A stretch of 64,000 bases of DNA. Origin: Lachnospiraceae bacterium. GTDB lineage: Bacteria; Bacillota; Clostridia; Lachnospirales; Lachnospiraceae. The notes beneath the pieces were generated by a model. It ran no database searches. It saw only the letters and a program-made list of their open reading frames with translations, and had not been told where the DNA came from. Within the stretch, counting starts at the first letter, position 1; each line of letters starts with the position of its first letter. A program made the position numbers and the translations under genes. This document shows, piece after piece, positions 51,729 to 60,709 of the stretch. The stretch covers positions 1-64,000 of the forward strand of contig JAFUAB010000036.1 of NCBI GenBank assembly GCA_017460885.1, written 5' to 3'.

Positions 51729-53662
51729 TGGCAGAACAGCAGCGGGGGGAGATAAAGATGGGACGCCGCAATATGGCCGCCATGGGTAAGCGTCCCAAGA
51801 TCGACAATATCGGAGAGATATCGGCCAGACTTTTCAAACGGATATTATCAAGATACTGGTTTCACTGCCTGATGGTCATTCTCTGCATAGGCATAAACGC
51901 TTATGTTAATATCAGATACCAGCTCTTTACAAAGGAGCTGATAGATGTCTATATCGTGCCCTATATCGGGCAGGAGAACCCGGATTTCTCCCTTCTGGCC
52001 ACCAAGATAGGACAGATGGTTATCATCTTTGCTGCGGGCATCATCTGCAATTACAGCCAGGCACGTATCATGGTCAACGTGACCCAGGGTACGCTTTCGA
52101 ATCTCCGTATAGAGATGTTTGAGCATATGCAGAGCCTGCCCATACGGTATTTTGATACGCATGCACACGGCGATATCATGTCCATGTACACCAACGATAT
52201 CGATACCCTCAGACAGATGATATCGCAGGGAGTTATCCAGCTGATATCCAGTGTGGTTACCATCGTCAGTGTGCTCGGTACGATGATCGCCCTGAGTCCT
52301 CTGCTTACCGTCCTGAGCCTCGTGATGATCACTGTAATGATCCTCGCAACCAAGAAGCTCGTTACCCTTTCGGGCAAGTATTTCATCAAGCAGCAGAAGG
52401 ATATCGGAGCTCTGAACGGCTATATAGAGGAGATGATGGAGGGGCAGAAGGTCATCAAGGTATTCTGCCACGAGGAGAAGGCCAAAGCCCGTTTTGCCGA
52501 GCTGAACGAGGAACTCAGGGACTCTGCCGAGAATGCCAATAAGAATGCCAATATACTGGGGCCTGTCAATGCGCAGCTTGGAAATGTCAGCTATTGTTTA
52601 GTTGCGGTAGCCGGAGCCGTGATGGCGATAAACGGCGTGGGGGGAGTTACGATCGGAACCCTGGTTGCCTTCCTCGCACTTTCAAAGAGCATAAATATGC
52701 CGATAAGCCAGGTTTCACAGCAGCTCAACTCGGTTATCATGGCTTTTGCGGGTGCGGACAGGATATTTAAGCTGCTGGATGAGAAGCCGGAGGTGGACGA
52801 AGGCTATGTCACCCTTGTCAATGCCCGTGTTTCGGCTGACGGCACCATTACCGAATGTGATGAACGCACCGGTGTATGGGCATGGAAGCATCCTCATTCG
52901 GCGGACGGTACCGTTACCTACCAGAAGATGGAAGGAAAGGTTACCATGGACGGGGTTGATTTCGGCTATACCGATGAGAAGATGGTCCTTCATGATATCA
53001 AGCTCTACGCCAAACCCGGACAGAAGATAGCCTTTGTAGGTTCGACGGGTGCCGGCAAGACCACGATCACAAACCTGATCAACAGGTTTTATGATATACA
53101 GGACGGTAAGATCAGATATGACGACATCAATATAGGCAAGATCAAAAAGGACGATCTGCGCCACAGTCTCGGAATAGTTCTGCAGGAGACGAATCTTTTT
53201 ACCGGTACCGTTATGGAAAACATACGTTATGGCAAGCTCGACGCTACGGATAAGGAATGTATAGCCGCCGCGAAGCTCGCTAACGCTCATAATTTTATAT
53301 CCATGCTGCCTGACGGCTATGATACGATGCTGACAGGCAACGGGGCAAACTTAAGTCAGGGCCAGAGACAGCTGATAGCCATAGCCAGAGCCGCTGTGGC
53401 GGATCCTCCGGTACTGATCCTTGATGAGGCTACATCCTCCATCGATACTCGTACCGAGCGTCTCGTACAGGAGGGTATGGATTCCCTGATGAAGGGAAGA
53501 ACAACATTTGTTATTGCTCACAGACTCAGTACTGTACGAAACAGTGACTGCATCATGGTTCTGGAGCAGGGGCGTATAATCGAACGCGGAACACATGACG
53601 AGCTGATAGAGCAGAAGGGCAAATACTACCAGCTTTATACCGGCAACAGCATCACCGCATAA
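51728..53662 (+). CDS. ABC exporter half-transporter, consensus-site partner
   Basis: A 644-aa half-transporter. The N-terminal ~50 residues precede the six-TM domain. The ATPase has GSTGAGKTTI, the signature NLSQGQRQ and a canonical LILDEATSSID with the catalytic Glu. Between the TM domain and the ATPase is an unusual insertion of about 45 residues (NARVSADGTITECDERTGVW and following). With the upstream partner it forms a heterodimeric multidrug-type exporter. The substrate is unknown. Confidence 0.93.
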   Translation: MAEQQRGEIKMGRRNMAAMGKRPKIDNIGEISARLFKRILSRYWFHCLMVILCIGINAYVNIRYQLFTKELIDVYIVPYIGQENPDFSLLATKIGQMVIIFAAGIICNYSQARIMVNVTQGTLSNLRIEMFEHMQSLPIRYFDTHAHGDIMSMYTNDIDTLRQMISQGVIQLISSVVTIVSVLGTMIALSPLLTVLSLVMITVMILATKKLVTLSGKYFIKQQKDIGALNGYIEEMMEGQKVIKVFCHEEKAKARFAELNEELRDSAENANKNANILGPVNAQLGNVSYCLVAVAGAVMAINGVGGVTIGTLVAFLALSKSINMPISQVSQQLNSVIMAFAGADRIFKLLDEKPEVDEGYVTLVNARVSADGTITECDERTGVWAWKHPHSADGTVTYQKMEGKVTMDGVDFGYTDEKMVLHDIKLYAKPGQKIAFVGSTGAGKTTITNLINRFYDIQDGKIRYDDINIGKIKKDDLRHSLGIVLQETNLFTGTVMENIRYGKLDATDKECIAAAKLANAHNFISMLPDGYDTMLTGNGANLSQGQRQLIAIARAAVADPPVLILDEATSSIDTRTERLVQEGMDSLMKGRTTFVIAHRLSTVRNSDCIMVLEQGRIIERGTHDELIEQKGKYYQLYTGNSITA

Positions 53663-53740
53663 TCTGTCGCCGGAACGATTCTGCTGACACATCCGGTGAC
53701 GTCGTGACGGTTCTGGTAATACATCTGATATGTTTGATCA

Positions 53741-55261
53741 ATGAAAACAGAAAAAGATTACAGCAGATACCTGATAGTCCGGACAGACATGCCCGGACTT
53801 CAATATAATATAAATGCGATATTGAAGGCATTTTTTCCCGACCGTGAGGTTCGCGTGATAGCTGACGGCGAACCGGTGCATGATCCGAAGCTGCTTGAGC
53901 TGCCGGTGTTTATGCGTTGTGTCAACGGGATGGTTCTGTTGACATATTTTGATTCGGAAATATCTTCGGGTCTGTCAGATCCAAAATATGTCGACAGAAC
54001 CGTCCCGTTGACACACCTTTATGACCTGCTGTGTGAGCTCACCGGCCGCACGCTTCCGTGGGGAGATCTGACGGGGGTGCGTCCCACCAAGCTCGCGATG
54101 ACCGGATTGAGGGCGGGAGCAGATGATAAGGAAATATTGGATTATATGCAGGGATACCACCATGTGAGCGAAGAGAAGGCCATGCTTGCACTGGATATAG
54201 CACGCCGTGAGTCACAGATCCTTTCCGGAATAGATCACAAAAACGGATACAGTCTCTATATCGATATCCCGTTCTGTCCGACAACCTGTCTGTACTGCTC
54301 CTTTACAAGCTATTCTTATGCGGCATGGAGAGACCGTATAGATGAATATCTGGGAGCACTCTTCAGAGAGATAGATTATGCGGCGGAGGAGATTTCACGG
54401 ATCCCGGACACCGTCTATATAGGTGGAGGCACACCCACGAGCCTGGAAGCGGAGCAGCTTGAGAAGCTGCTTAAGTATGTGACGGATCGGATAGATGTTA
54501 AAAAAGCAATGGAATTTACCTGTGAGGCGGGCCGGCCGGATTCGATAACCCGCGAAAAGCTTGAGATCATGAAGCGATACGGGGTGACCCGGATCTCTGT
54601 CAATCCCCAGACTATGCAGCAGAAGACCCTGGATATAATAGGCAGAAGGACTAATCCGGAACAGGTGAGGGCAGCTTTTGGTCTCGCGAGAGAAACCGGC
54701 TTTGACAACATAAATATGGACATAATACTCGGACTTCCCGGAGAGGGTGAGGAAGAGGTGGGTGATACTCTCAGACAGATAGAGGATATGGGTCCTGATG
54801 CGCTGACTGTTCATTCTCTGGCGGTAAAGAGAGCCTCCGGACTGCGTGAGCATCTGGATGAGATCGGCATAGAGGCCCTTAAAAACACCGATGAGACAAT
54901 GAGGCTTGCGGCCGGATCCGCGGATCGAATGGGAATGAAACCGTATTACCTGTACCGTCAGAAGAATATGTCCGGCAATTTTGAGAATACCGGATATTCC
55001 ATACCCGGCAGGGAAGGGATATACAATATACTGATCATGGAGGAGGTTCAATCCATAGTAGCCCTTGGCGCCGGAGCAATATCCAAAAGAGTTGATTATC
55101 CTGAAACCGGTAATAATATGGCCTCCGAAGAGGATGAATATTCGGAAAACGAGAGAACAGCAGTTAACATAACAAGATGTGAGAATCCAAAAGACATAGA
55201 TAATTATATTTCAAGGATAGACGAACTGATCCTGAGAAAGAAAAAACTATATTCACAATAA
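53741..55261 (+). CDS. hemZ: Coproporphyrinogen dehydrogenase-like radical SAM protein HemZ
   Basis: A 506-aa radical SAM enzyme. The cluster ligands are C179, C183 and C186 in PFCPTTCLYCSF. VYIGGGTPTSL (GGGTPT), VNPQTMQQKTL and LGLPGEG are conserved as in HemN/HemZ. The ~170-residue N-terminal part is the HemZ-specific extension. The family is annotated as oxygen-independent coproporphyrinogen oxidase, but many members in heme-poor Firmicutes may have other roles. It sits in the usual relA-MBL-hemZ neighbourhood, separated here by the exporter pair. Confidence 0.9.
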   Translation: MKTEKDYSRYLIVRTDMPGLQYNINAILKAFFPDREVRVIADGEPVHDPKLLELPVFMRCVNGMVLLTYFDSEISSGLSDPKYVDRTVPLTHLYDLLCELTGRTLPWGDLTGVRPTKLAMTGLRAGADDKEILDYMQGYHHVSEEKAMLALDIARRESQILSGIDHKNGYSLYIDIPFCPTTCLYCSFTSYSYAAWRDRIDEYLGALFREIDYAAEEISRIPDTVYIGGGTPTSLEAEQLEKLLKYVTDRIDVKKAMEFTCEAGRPDSITREKLEIMKRYGVTRISVNPQTMQQKTLDIIGRRTNPEQVRAAFGLARETGFDNINMDIILGLPGEGEEEVGDTLRQIEDMGPDALTVHSLAVKRASGLREHLDEIGIEALKNTDETMRLAAGSADRMGMKPYYLYRQKNMSGNFENTGYSIPGREGIYNILIMEEVQSIVALGAGAISKRVDYPETGNNMASEEDEYSENERTAVNITRCENPKDIDNYISRIDELILRKKKLYSQ

Positions 55262-55300
55262 AAGGACTGTTCGGCCGGAGCTTCCGGATGTTCATGGAGA

Positions 55301-55329
55301 TTGCGGACGAACCTTATATGTAATATAAT
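55301..55329 (+). promoter_or_regulatory. Candidate promoter of the permease-kinase fusion, near-leaderless
   Basis: TTGCGG (55301-55306), a 17-bp spacer and a perfect TATAAT (55324-55329). The ATG at 55336 is only six bases after the -10, so transcription would start at or beside the start codon. No Shine-Dalgarno sequence is seen, which fits a leaderless message. Confidence 0.5.
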
Positions 55330-55335
55330 CAGAGC

Positions 55336-58300
55336 ATGGATCAAAATACTGTAACTGATCAGAATACACGTTATCTTTCGGCACTTTCTTTGTGGGCTCT
55401 GGCTTTCGGCTGTGTGATCGGCTGGGGCTCCTTTGTGATGCCCGGAACCACATTTCTGCCGGATGCCGGTCCCGTGGGAACCGTCTGCGGAGTGGTGGTC
55501 GCCGGTCTGATGATGTTAGTTGTCTGTTCCAATTATTCGTATCTTTCCCAGAAATTCCCCGAGGCCGGCGGTTCCTATATGTATACGAGGAACATACTCG
55601 GTGAGGATCATGCATTTCTGGCTGCATGGTCTCTTGAGCTTGCTTATATTTCACTGTTCTGGGCAAATTCAACCGCTTTTATCCTCATGGGTCGTTATAT
55701 TCTCGGTGACAGCCTTGAATGGGGATTCCACTATACTGTAGCGGAATATGACGTTTATATTGGTGAGGTGATCGTTACCATAGCGATCATCTGGGGAGTC
55801 GGACTGATCTCATGCTTCGCCAAGAGACTTGCCAATCTGCTCCGCAAGATATTTGCGATTGTACTGTTCGTATCTGTGGTGATACTTTTCTTCGGAGTTC
55901 TGTTCAATACCGACGGAAGGATGATACTCACGCCGGCATTTTCCGATAATGAGCCTCCGGGGATCCAGATCCTGAATATTGCGATACTTGCACCATGGCT
56001 GTTTGTGGGATTTGAGACGATAGCACATTCGATCCCGGAAACCAGGGTGACTGTCGGCAGAAGCTTCAGAATGGGCGGTCTCGCCATATTGACAGGTATG
56101 ATGGTCTATCTGATGCTTACACTTACAGCTTCATCGGGTGCTCCGGCACAGTATGACGGGTGGATGGCCTATATCCAAGATATTGGCATATACAAAGGGG
56201 TAGAAGGCATACCTGTCTTTTACAATGCCGGACGTGCCATGGGCAGATGGGGTATCATGCTTGTGGGGATTGCCGCTCTGTCGGCTCTTTCTTCGAGTGT
56301 ACTGGGATTTCACAGGGCTTCATCCAGGATTCTCATGATCATGGCACAGGGTAAGCTGCTGCCGGATTATTTCGCAGAGGTAAATAAGAAAGGCGTGCCT
56401 GTCAGGGCGGGAATACTGATCCTGCTTGTTTCGACCCCCATTCCGTTTCTCGGCAGGACAGCAGTGGGGTGGAACGCGGATGTTTCCACACTGACTGTTT
56501 CGATCGTATATGCATACATCTCTATCTGCGCCTTTAGGACTGCGGAGGGAGAACACAAACGAAGAGCGCAGTTCCTTGGCATCTGCGGGGTATGCACATC
56601 CATCATAGTTGGCTTCTGTCTGCTTGTTCCCAATGTATTCTCGGAGAACGCCCTTGCAAAAGAGTCATATTTTATGCTGGCTGTCTGGAGCTTTGCCGGA
56701 ATCCTGTATTACTGGTGTGTTTTTAAGCGTGACACCGAGCACAGATTCGGTCATTCGACCATAATGTGGCTGATGATGCTCTTTATGCTTTTCTTCTCGG
56801 TTAATGTATGGGCGAGGCTTCATCTGGAGGACAGGATAGAGCAGATATTCGGCGGGAACAGTGAACAGGTGGGATCGGCTTTGATGTTCAGCGGTCTGAT
56901 CCAGCTGATCGTGCTGGTTATCGCCCTTATCATCATGTTCAGTCTCTTCGTTACAATGCTCAGACGTGAGAAGGAGCTTGACAGCCAGATCGTACAGTCC
57001 GAGGCGAGGAACAAGGCTAAGACGGATTTCCTTTCGAATATGTCACACGATATCAGGACTCCAATGAACGCGATCATAGGCTTTACGGATCTCGCACTTG
57101 ACAATCCCGGCGACAGAGAACAGGTAGAGGAGTATCTGGGCAAGATAAAAGCATCCAGCTCGCATCTTCTTTCACTGATCAACGATGTGCTGGAGATGAG
57201 CAGGATTGAAAGCGGCAAGATAGAGCTGGCGGAGGAAGAGGTAAACCTTTCGGAGCTGCTGCATAATCTCAACACAATAATAATCGGTCAGGTGGAGGCC
57301 AAACAGCAGGAGCTGTATATGGATGCTCTCAGGATCTCAAACGAGAATATCCTGTGCGATAAGCTGCGTCTGAATCAGGTGCTGCTGAATCTGGTATCCA
57401 ACGCGATCAAATATACTCCTTCGGGCGGAAAGATAATGATCACCGTCATACAGATGGAAGAAGCCAGGGACGGACGGGCACCCTTTGAGATCCGTGTCAG
57501 GGATACCGGCATAGGCATGACCCCTGAGTTTGCGGCAAAGGTTTTTGAAGCCTTTGAACGCGAAAGAAATTCAACAGTGAGCGGCATTCAGGGAACCGGA
57601 CTCGGTATGGCCATCACCAGATCGATAGTGGATATGATGGGAGGAGATATAACAGTTAAATCCGAACCCGGTAAGGGCTCGGAATTTATTGTGTCGGTTA
57701 CATTCACGGTTATAGACGGTGAAAAAAAGGATTACAGGATACCTGATCTGAGCGGCGTCAGGGCTCTTGTTGTAGACGATGACTTCGCAGCCTGCGACAG
57801 TGTGACCAATATGCTCATCGATATGGGACTCGAGGCTGAATGGACATCCTCCGGCAGGGAGGCGGTGCTTAAAGCCGGACAGGCGTCCGGCAGAGGAAAA
57901 AAATACGGTGTATTTATCATTGACTGGAAAATGCCGGATATGTCGGGAATAGAGGTCGCCAGACAGATTCACGACACATTGTCCGACGACACTCCGATAC
58001 TGCTGATGACGGCATATGACTGGCCGGCCATTAAGGATGAGGCCGTCAGGGCCGGAATAATGGGCTTCTGTAATAAACCGCTGTTCCCCTCCGAGTTGCA
58101 TGCTGCCCTTGACAGGGTGATCAAGTGTGAGAATACGGGGACAGCCGCGGACAGCGGACGATCGGAGGACAAAAAGTCCGGTGCTGCCGAACCCGATACA
58201 TTTAAGGGCTGCAGGCTGCTGATGGTGGATGATGTTGAGATCAACAGACAGATCGCCGTAATGATGCTCACAATGTATGGGTTTGAAGTCGAAGAGGCTG

Positions 58301-58587
58301 AAGACGGTAATATAGCGGTTGATATGGTAAAAGCTGCGGATGCGGGGTATTATGATGTCATACTCATGGATATCCAGATGCCTGTGATGAACGGTTATGA
58401 AGCGACGATGGCGATCAGGGCATTGGATGACAGGAACAAAAGAGATATCCCCATCGTAGCCATGACCGCCAATGCCTTTGATGAGGATCGCAGGGATGCC
58501 GAGGAAGCGGGTATGAACGGACATATTGCCAAGCCCATAGACCGTGATAAACTGATCGAGGCTCTTAGAGCACTGCTGGATAAATGA
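55336..58587 (+). CDS. APC-type amino acid permease fused to hybrid histidine kinase (two receivers)
   Basis: A 1083-aa fusion. The first ~540 residues are a full-length-looking APC-superfamily transporter. TM1 has GCVIGWGSFVMPGTT, the broken-helix substrate region equivalent to GSGIF in APC members. PEAGGSYMYTR, ESIPETR-like HSIPETR, and several later TM segments follow, about 12 in all. HisKA has NMSHDIRTPMN with His571. The HATPase has VLLNLVSNAIKYT, RDTGIGM and GTGLGMAIT. The first receiver has VVDDD and Asp863 in IIDWKMPDM; the second has VDDVEINRQ and Asp1012 in LMDIQMP. There is no HPt and no cytosolic output domain. This suggests a transporter acting as sensor (transceptor) for an amino-acid-like ligand. 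Confidence 0.93.
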   Translation: MDQNTVTDQNTRYLSALSLWALAFGCVIGWGSFVMPGTTFLPDAGPVGTVCGVVVAGLMMLVVCSNYSYLSQKFPEAGGSYMYTRNILGEDHAFLAAWSLELAYISLFWANSTAFILMGRYILGDSLEWGFHYTVAEYDVYIGEVIVTIAIIWGVGLISCFAKRLANLLRKIFAIVLFVSVVILFFGVLFNTDGRMILTPAFSDNEPPGIQILNIAILAPWLFVGFETIAHSIPETRVTVGRSFRMGGLAILTGMMVYLMLTLTASSGAPAQYDGWMAYIQDIGIYKGVEGIPVFYNAGRAMGRWGIMLVGIAALSALSSSVLGFHRASSRILMIMAQGKLLPDYFAEVNKKGVPVRAGILILLVSTPIPFLGRTAVGWNADVSTLTVSIVYAYISICAFRTAEGEHKRRAQFLGICGVCTSIIVGFCLLVPNVFSENALAKESYFMLAVWSFAGILYYWCVFKRDTEHRFGHSTIMWLMMLFMLFFSVNVWARLHLEDRIEQIFGGNSEQVGSALMFSGLIQLIVLVIALIIMFSLFVTMLRREKELDSQIVQSEARNKAKTDFLSNMSHDIRTPMNAIIGFTDLALDNPGDREQVEEYLGKIKASSSHLLSLINDVLEMSRIESGKIELAEEEVNLSELLHNLNTIIIGQVEAKQQELYMDALRISNENILCDKLRLNQVLLNLVSNAIKYTPSGGKIMITVIQMEEARDGRAPFEIRVRDTGIGMTPEFAAKVFEAFERERNSTVSGIQGTGLGMAITRSIVDMMGGDITVKSEPGKGSEFIVSVTFTVIDGEKKDYRIPDLSGVRALVVDDDFAACDSVTNMLIDMGLEAEWTSSGREAVLKAGQASGRGKKYGVFIIDWKMPDMSGIEVARQIHDTLSDDTPILLMTAYDWPAIKDEAVRAGIMGFCNKPLFPSELHAALDRVIKCENTGTAADSGRSEDKKSGAAEPDTFKGCRLLMVDDVEINRQIAVMMLTMYGFEVEEAEDGNIAVDMVKAADAGYYDVILMDIQMPVMNGYEATMAIRALDDRNKRDIPIVAMTANAFDEDRRDAEEAGMNGHIAKPIDRDKLIEALRALLDK

Positions 58588-58596
58588 TATCAGAGG

Positions 58597-59094
58597 ATGT
58601 CTTAGAGGTGTCAGAAGAAGTATTGTTTTGCATGTAAGAATATAGTGGACAGTTCGGCTACCAAATGCTCTATCTGCGGCAAGCCTTTTATAGGTGCCAT
58701 GAAGCTGCAGGGGATGAGCTCGGGTGACATTGCCGCCGTAAGAAACGAGCTGACGATCGATTCCGAACGTATAAGGGCATTCGAAATGTCAGACAGGACC
58801 GAAAAGAGAAGTGTTACCGAACCGAACGGGGAGGCTGCCGGGGAACATAACGAAATGCCTGAAGCAGACAGCGTATCCTGGGTGGAAATCACTGGCGATC
58901 CATATGATCCCGATGAAACACCCAGATCCAAGGAATCCATATTTGAACCGATCCATGTGGAAACGGATCCTTCCGACGGATTGACCTTTGAAAACATCCG
59001 GCCGGAGACCGAAGAGGACAGAATGATCGGAGCGGATGTGCAATGGCAGCCGGTGGTGGGACAATCAAGGGGCGACAATGAAGAACAGGAATAA
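58597..59094 (+). pseudogene. Zinc-ribbon protein with in-frame TAG at codon 3
   Basis: From ATG 58597 (AGAGG just upstream) the frame reads ATG-TCT-TAG-AGG-TGT-CAG-AAG-AAG-TAT. Without the stop it would encode about 165 residues starting with a four-Cys zinc ribbon (YCFACKNIVD, then KCSICGKPF), followed by an acidic, Glu/Asp-rich, low-complexity tail. TAG differs by one base from AAG (Lys), which would give a normal MSKRCxKK start. An internal GTG at 58645 could give a 149-residue form lacking the first CxxC. Its end overlaps the EAL gene by 17 bp, so it lies in the same operon. The alternatives are a nonsense mutation, a sequencing error or use of the internal start. Confidence 0.6.
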
Positions 59095-60709
59095 GAAACA
59101 TAAGGCATTTAATAAACTGAATAAGTCCAATTTTGGCCTGGCTGTAACCATAATAGTCATAATAAGCACGGTGCTTACAGTGCTTGGATTGATGTTTACC
59201 GGGATCTTCCGCAGGCTGGAGAAGGAGATAGTGTCGGAGGGGGATCCTGACAGGTATATCAGACGGTGGATCATGGAAGGACCTCAGAGCAATATGACCG
59301 CTACGATCGCCGCTATGGCCCTGATCGTCGGGGTTTTGCTGCTGATCGTTTTTGTACTTATGCTGTGTTATCTTATATCCGGTATGGTCAGACGACACAG
59401 ACTGACCAATGTATTCTTTATGGATGATGTGACGGGCAGCCGCAATTGGATGTGGTTTCAGATGCGCACGGATTCTATCCTTAAAAAAAACAGAAACTCG
59501 GGTATCAATTTCGCGATTCTGGATGTGGTTTTTGTAAAGTACAGGAATTTCTGCGTCTGTCATTCCATCAGGGAGGGTGAGGGCGCTCTTCGGCGTATGG
59601 ATGGCCTGATAAACAGCTTTCTTGGCAGAAATGAGTTATGCTCCCACTATGCATCCGCCAACTTTGCGGTCCTGATGAAATATGTCAATGAGAGCGAGCT
59701 TACGGATCGTATAAAGCTGATGATCTCCGAACTGGAGAAGCTTGACAGTGTCCACAGGTTTTCATTCCATGTAGGCATAGAACTGCTGGGCGCGGGACAG
59801 GATAAAAGAGCCACGGTCAGGGCCAGAAGGATGCTTGACGTGGAGACGGAATACAATAATGCGTGTGCCGCCAGAGCAACACTTGAGGAAAGCGACGATT
59901 CGGGATACGCCTTTTTTGACCAGAAGCTTGTAGAGGAGCAGAAGTGGATCGATATAGTTCAGGAAAAACAGCAGTCCGCATTGGATAATGAGGAATTTGT
60001 GGTTTATTATCAGCCCAAATACGACCCGCAGACAGATGAGTTAAGGGGCGCGGAGGCGCTTATCAGATGGGATTCTCCCGAATATGGCTTCAAGGGCCCC
60101 GGCACAATTATCCCGATATTCGAAAAGAACGGATTTATTACGGAGATAGACCATTATATGATCCGGCATGTGGCCAGGGATCAGAAGGCATGGCTCGATA
60201 AAGGCTACAGATGTGTTCCGGTTTCGGTAAATGTGTCCAGAGCGCATTTTATAGAGAGCGATCTGGCGGAACAGATCAGGGACATGATTGATGCTGAGGG
60301 CTGTCCCCACGACCTGGTGGAGATAGAGCTTACCGAGAGTGCCTTCTTTGATGACAAGAATGCCCTGATCAACACCATCACCAAGCTTAAAGGATATGGC
60401 TTCGCGGTTTCCATGGATGATTTCGGTTCAGGGTATTCCTCGTTGAATTCACTTAAGGATCTGCCGCTGGATGTGCTCAAGCTGGATGCGGAGTTCTTCA
60501 GGGGTGATGCGGATGATGAGCGCCGCGAGATTGTGGTTTCCGAGGCTATCAGACTTGCCAAGAATCTGAACATGCGCACCGTTGCCGAGGGAGTGGAGGA
60601 GGAAGGCCAGGTCAGCTTTCTGGCAGCGCAGGGATGTGATATGATTCAGGGATATTATTACGCCAAGCCGATGCCCAAAAATGAATATGAGCAGAGAATC
60701 TCAAAATGA
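59078..60709 (+). CDS. EAL-domain c-di-GMP phosphodiesterase with degenerate GGDEF
   Basis: A 543-aa membrane protein from ATG 59078 (AAGGGGCG upstream). Two TM segments (about 19-41 and 70-100) flank a short periplasmic loop. The GGDEF-like domain (about 110-265) is inactive: the signature position reads ASANFAVL where GGDEFAVL is expected. The EAL domain has E326-A327-L328 in GAEALIRW, NVSRAHF, ELTESAFF, MDDFGSGYSS, KLDAEF, AEGVEEEGQ and QGYYYAKPM; the metal-ligand and base residues are thus all present. It should hydrolyse c-di-GMP. It overlaps the next gene by 29 bp. Confidence 0.93.
   Translation: MKNRNKKHKAFNKLNKSNFGLAVTIIVIISTVLTVLGLMFTGIFRRLEKEIVSEGDPDRYIRRWIMEGPQSNMTATIAAMALIVGVLLLIVFVLMLCYLISGMVRRHRLTNVFFMDDVTGSRNWMWFQMRTDSILKKNRNSGINFAILDVVFVKYRNFCVCHSIREGEGALRRMDGLINSFLGRNELCSHYASANFAVLMKYVNESELTDRIKLMISELEKLDSVHRFSFHVGIELLGAGQDKRATVRARRMLDVETEYNNACAARATLEESDDSGYAFFDQKLVEEQKWIDIVQEKQQSALDNEEFVVYYQPKYDPQTDELRGAEALIRWDSPEYGFKGPGTIIPIFEKNGFITEIDHYMIRHVARDQKAWLDKGYRCVPVSVNVSRAHFIESDLAEQIRDMIDAEGCPHDLVEIELTESAFFDDKNALINTITKLKGYGFAVSMDDFGSGYSSLNSLKDLPLDVLKLDAEFFRGDADDERREIVVSEAIRLAKNLNMRTVAEGVEEEGQVSFLAAQGCDMIQGYYYAKPMPKNEYEQRISK

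Noticed and set aside
57571..58524. 317-codon minus-strand frame inside the kinase fusion; others at 14254-14970, 54395-55051 and 20128-20922
   Set aside because: They mirror the highly biased codon pattern of the real genes on the other strand and have no recognisable domain.
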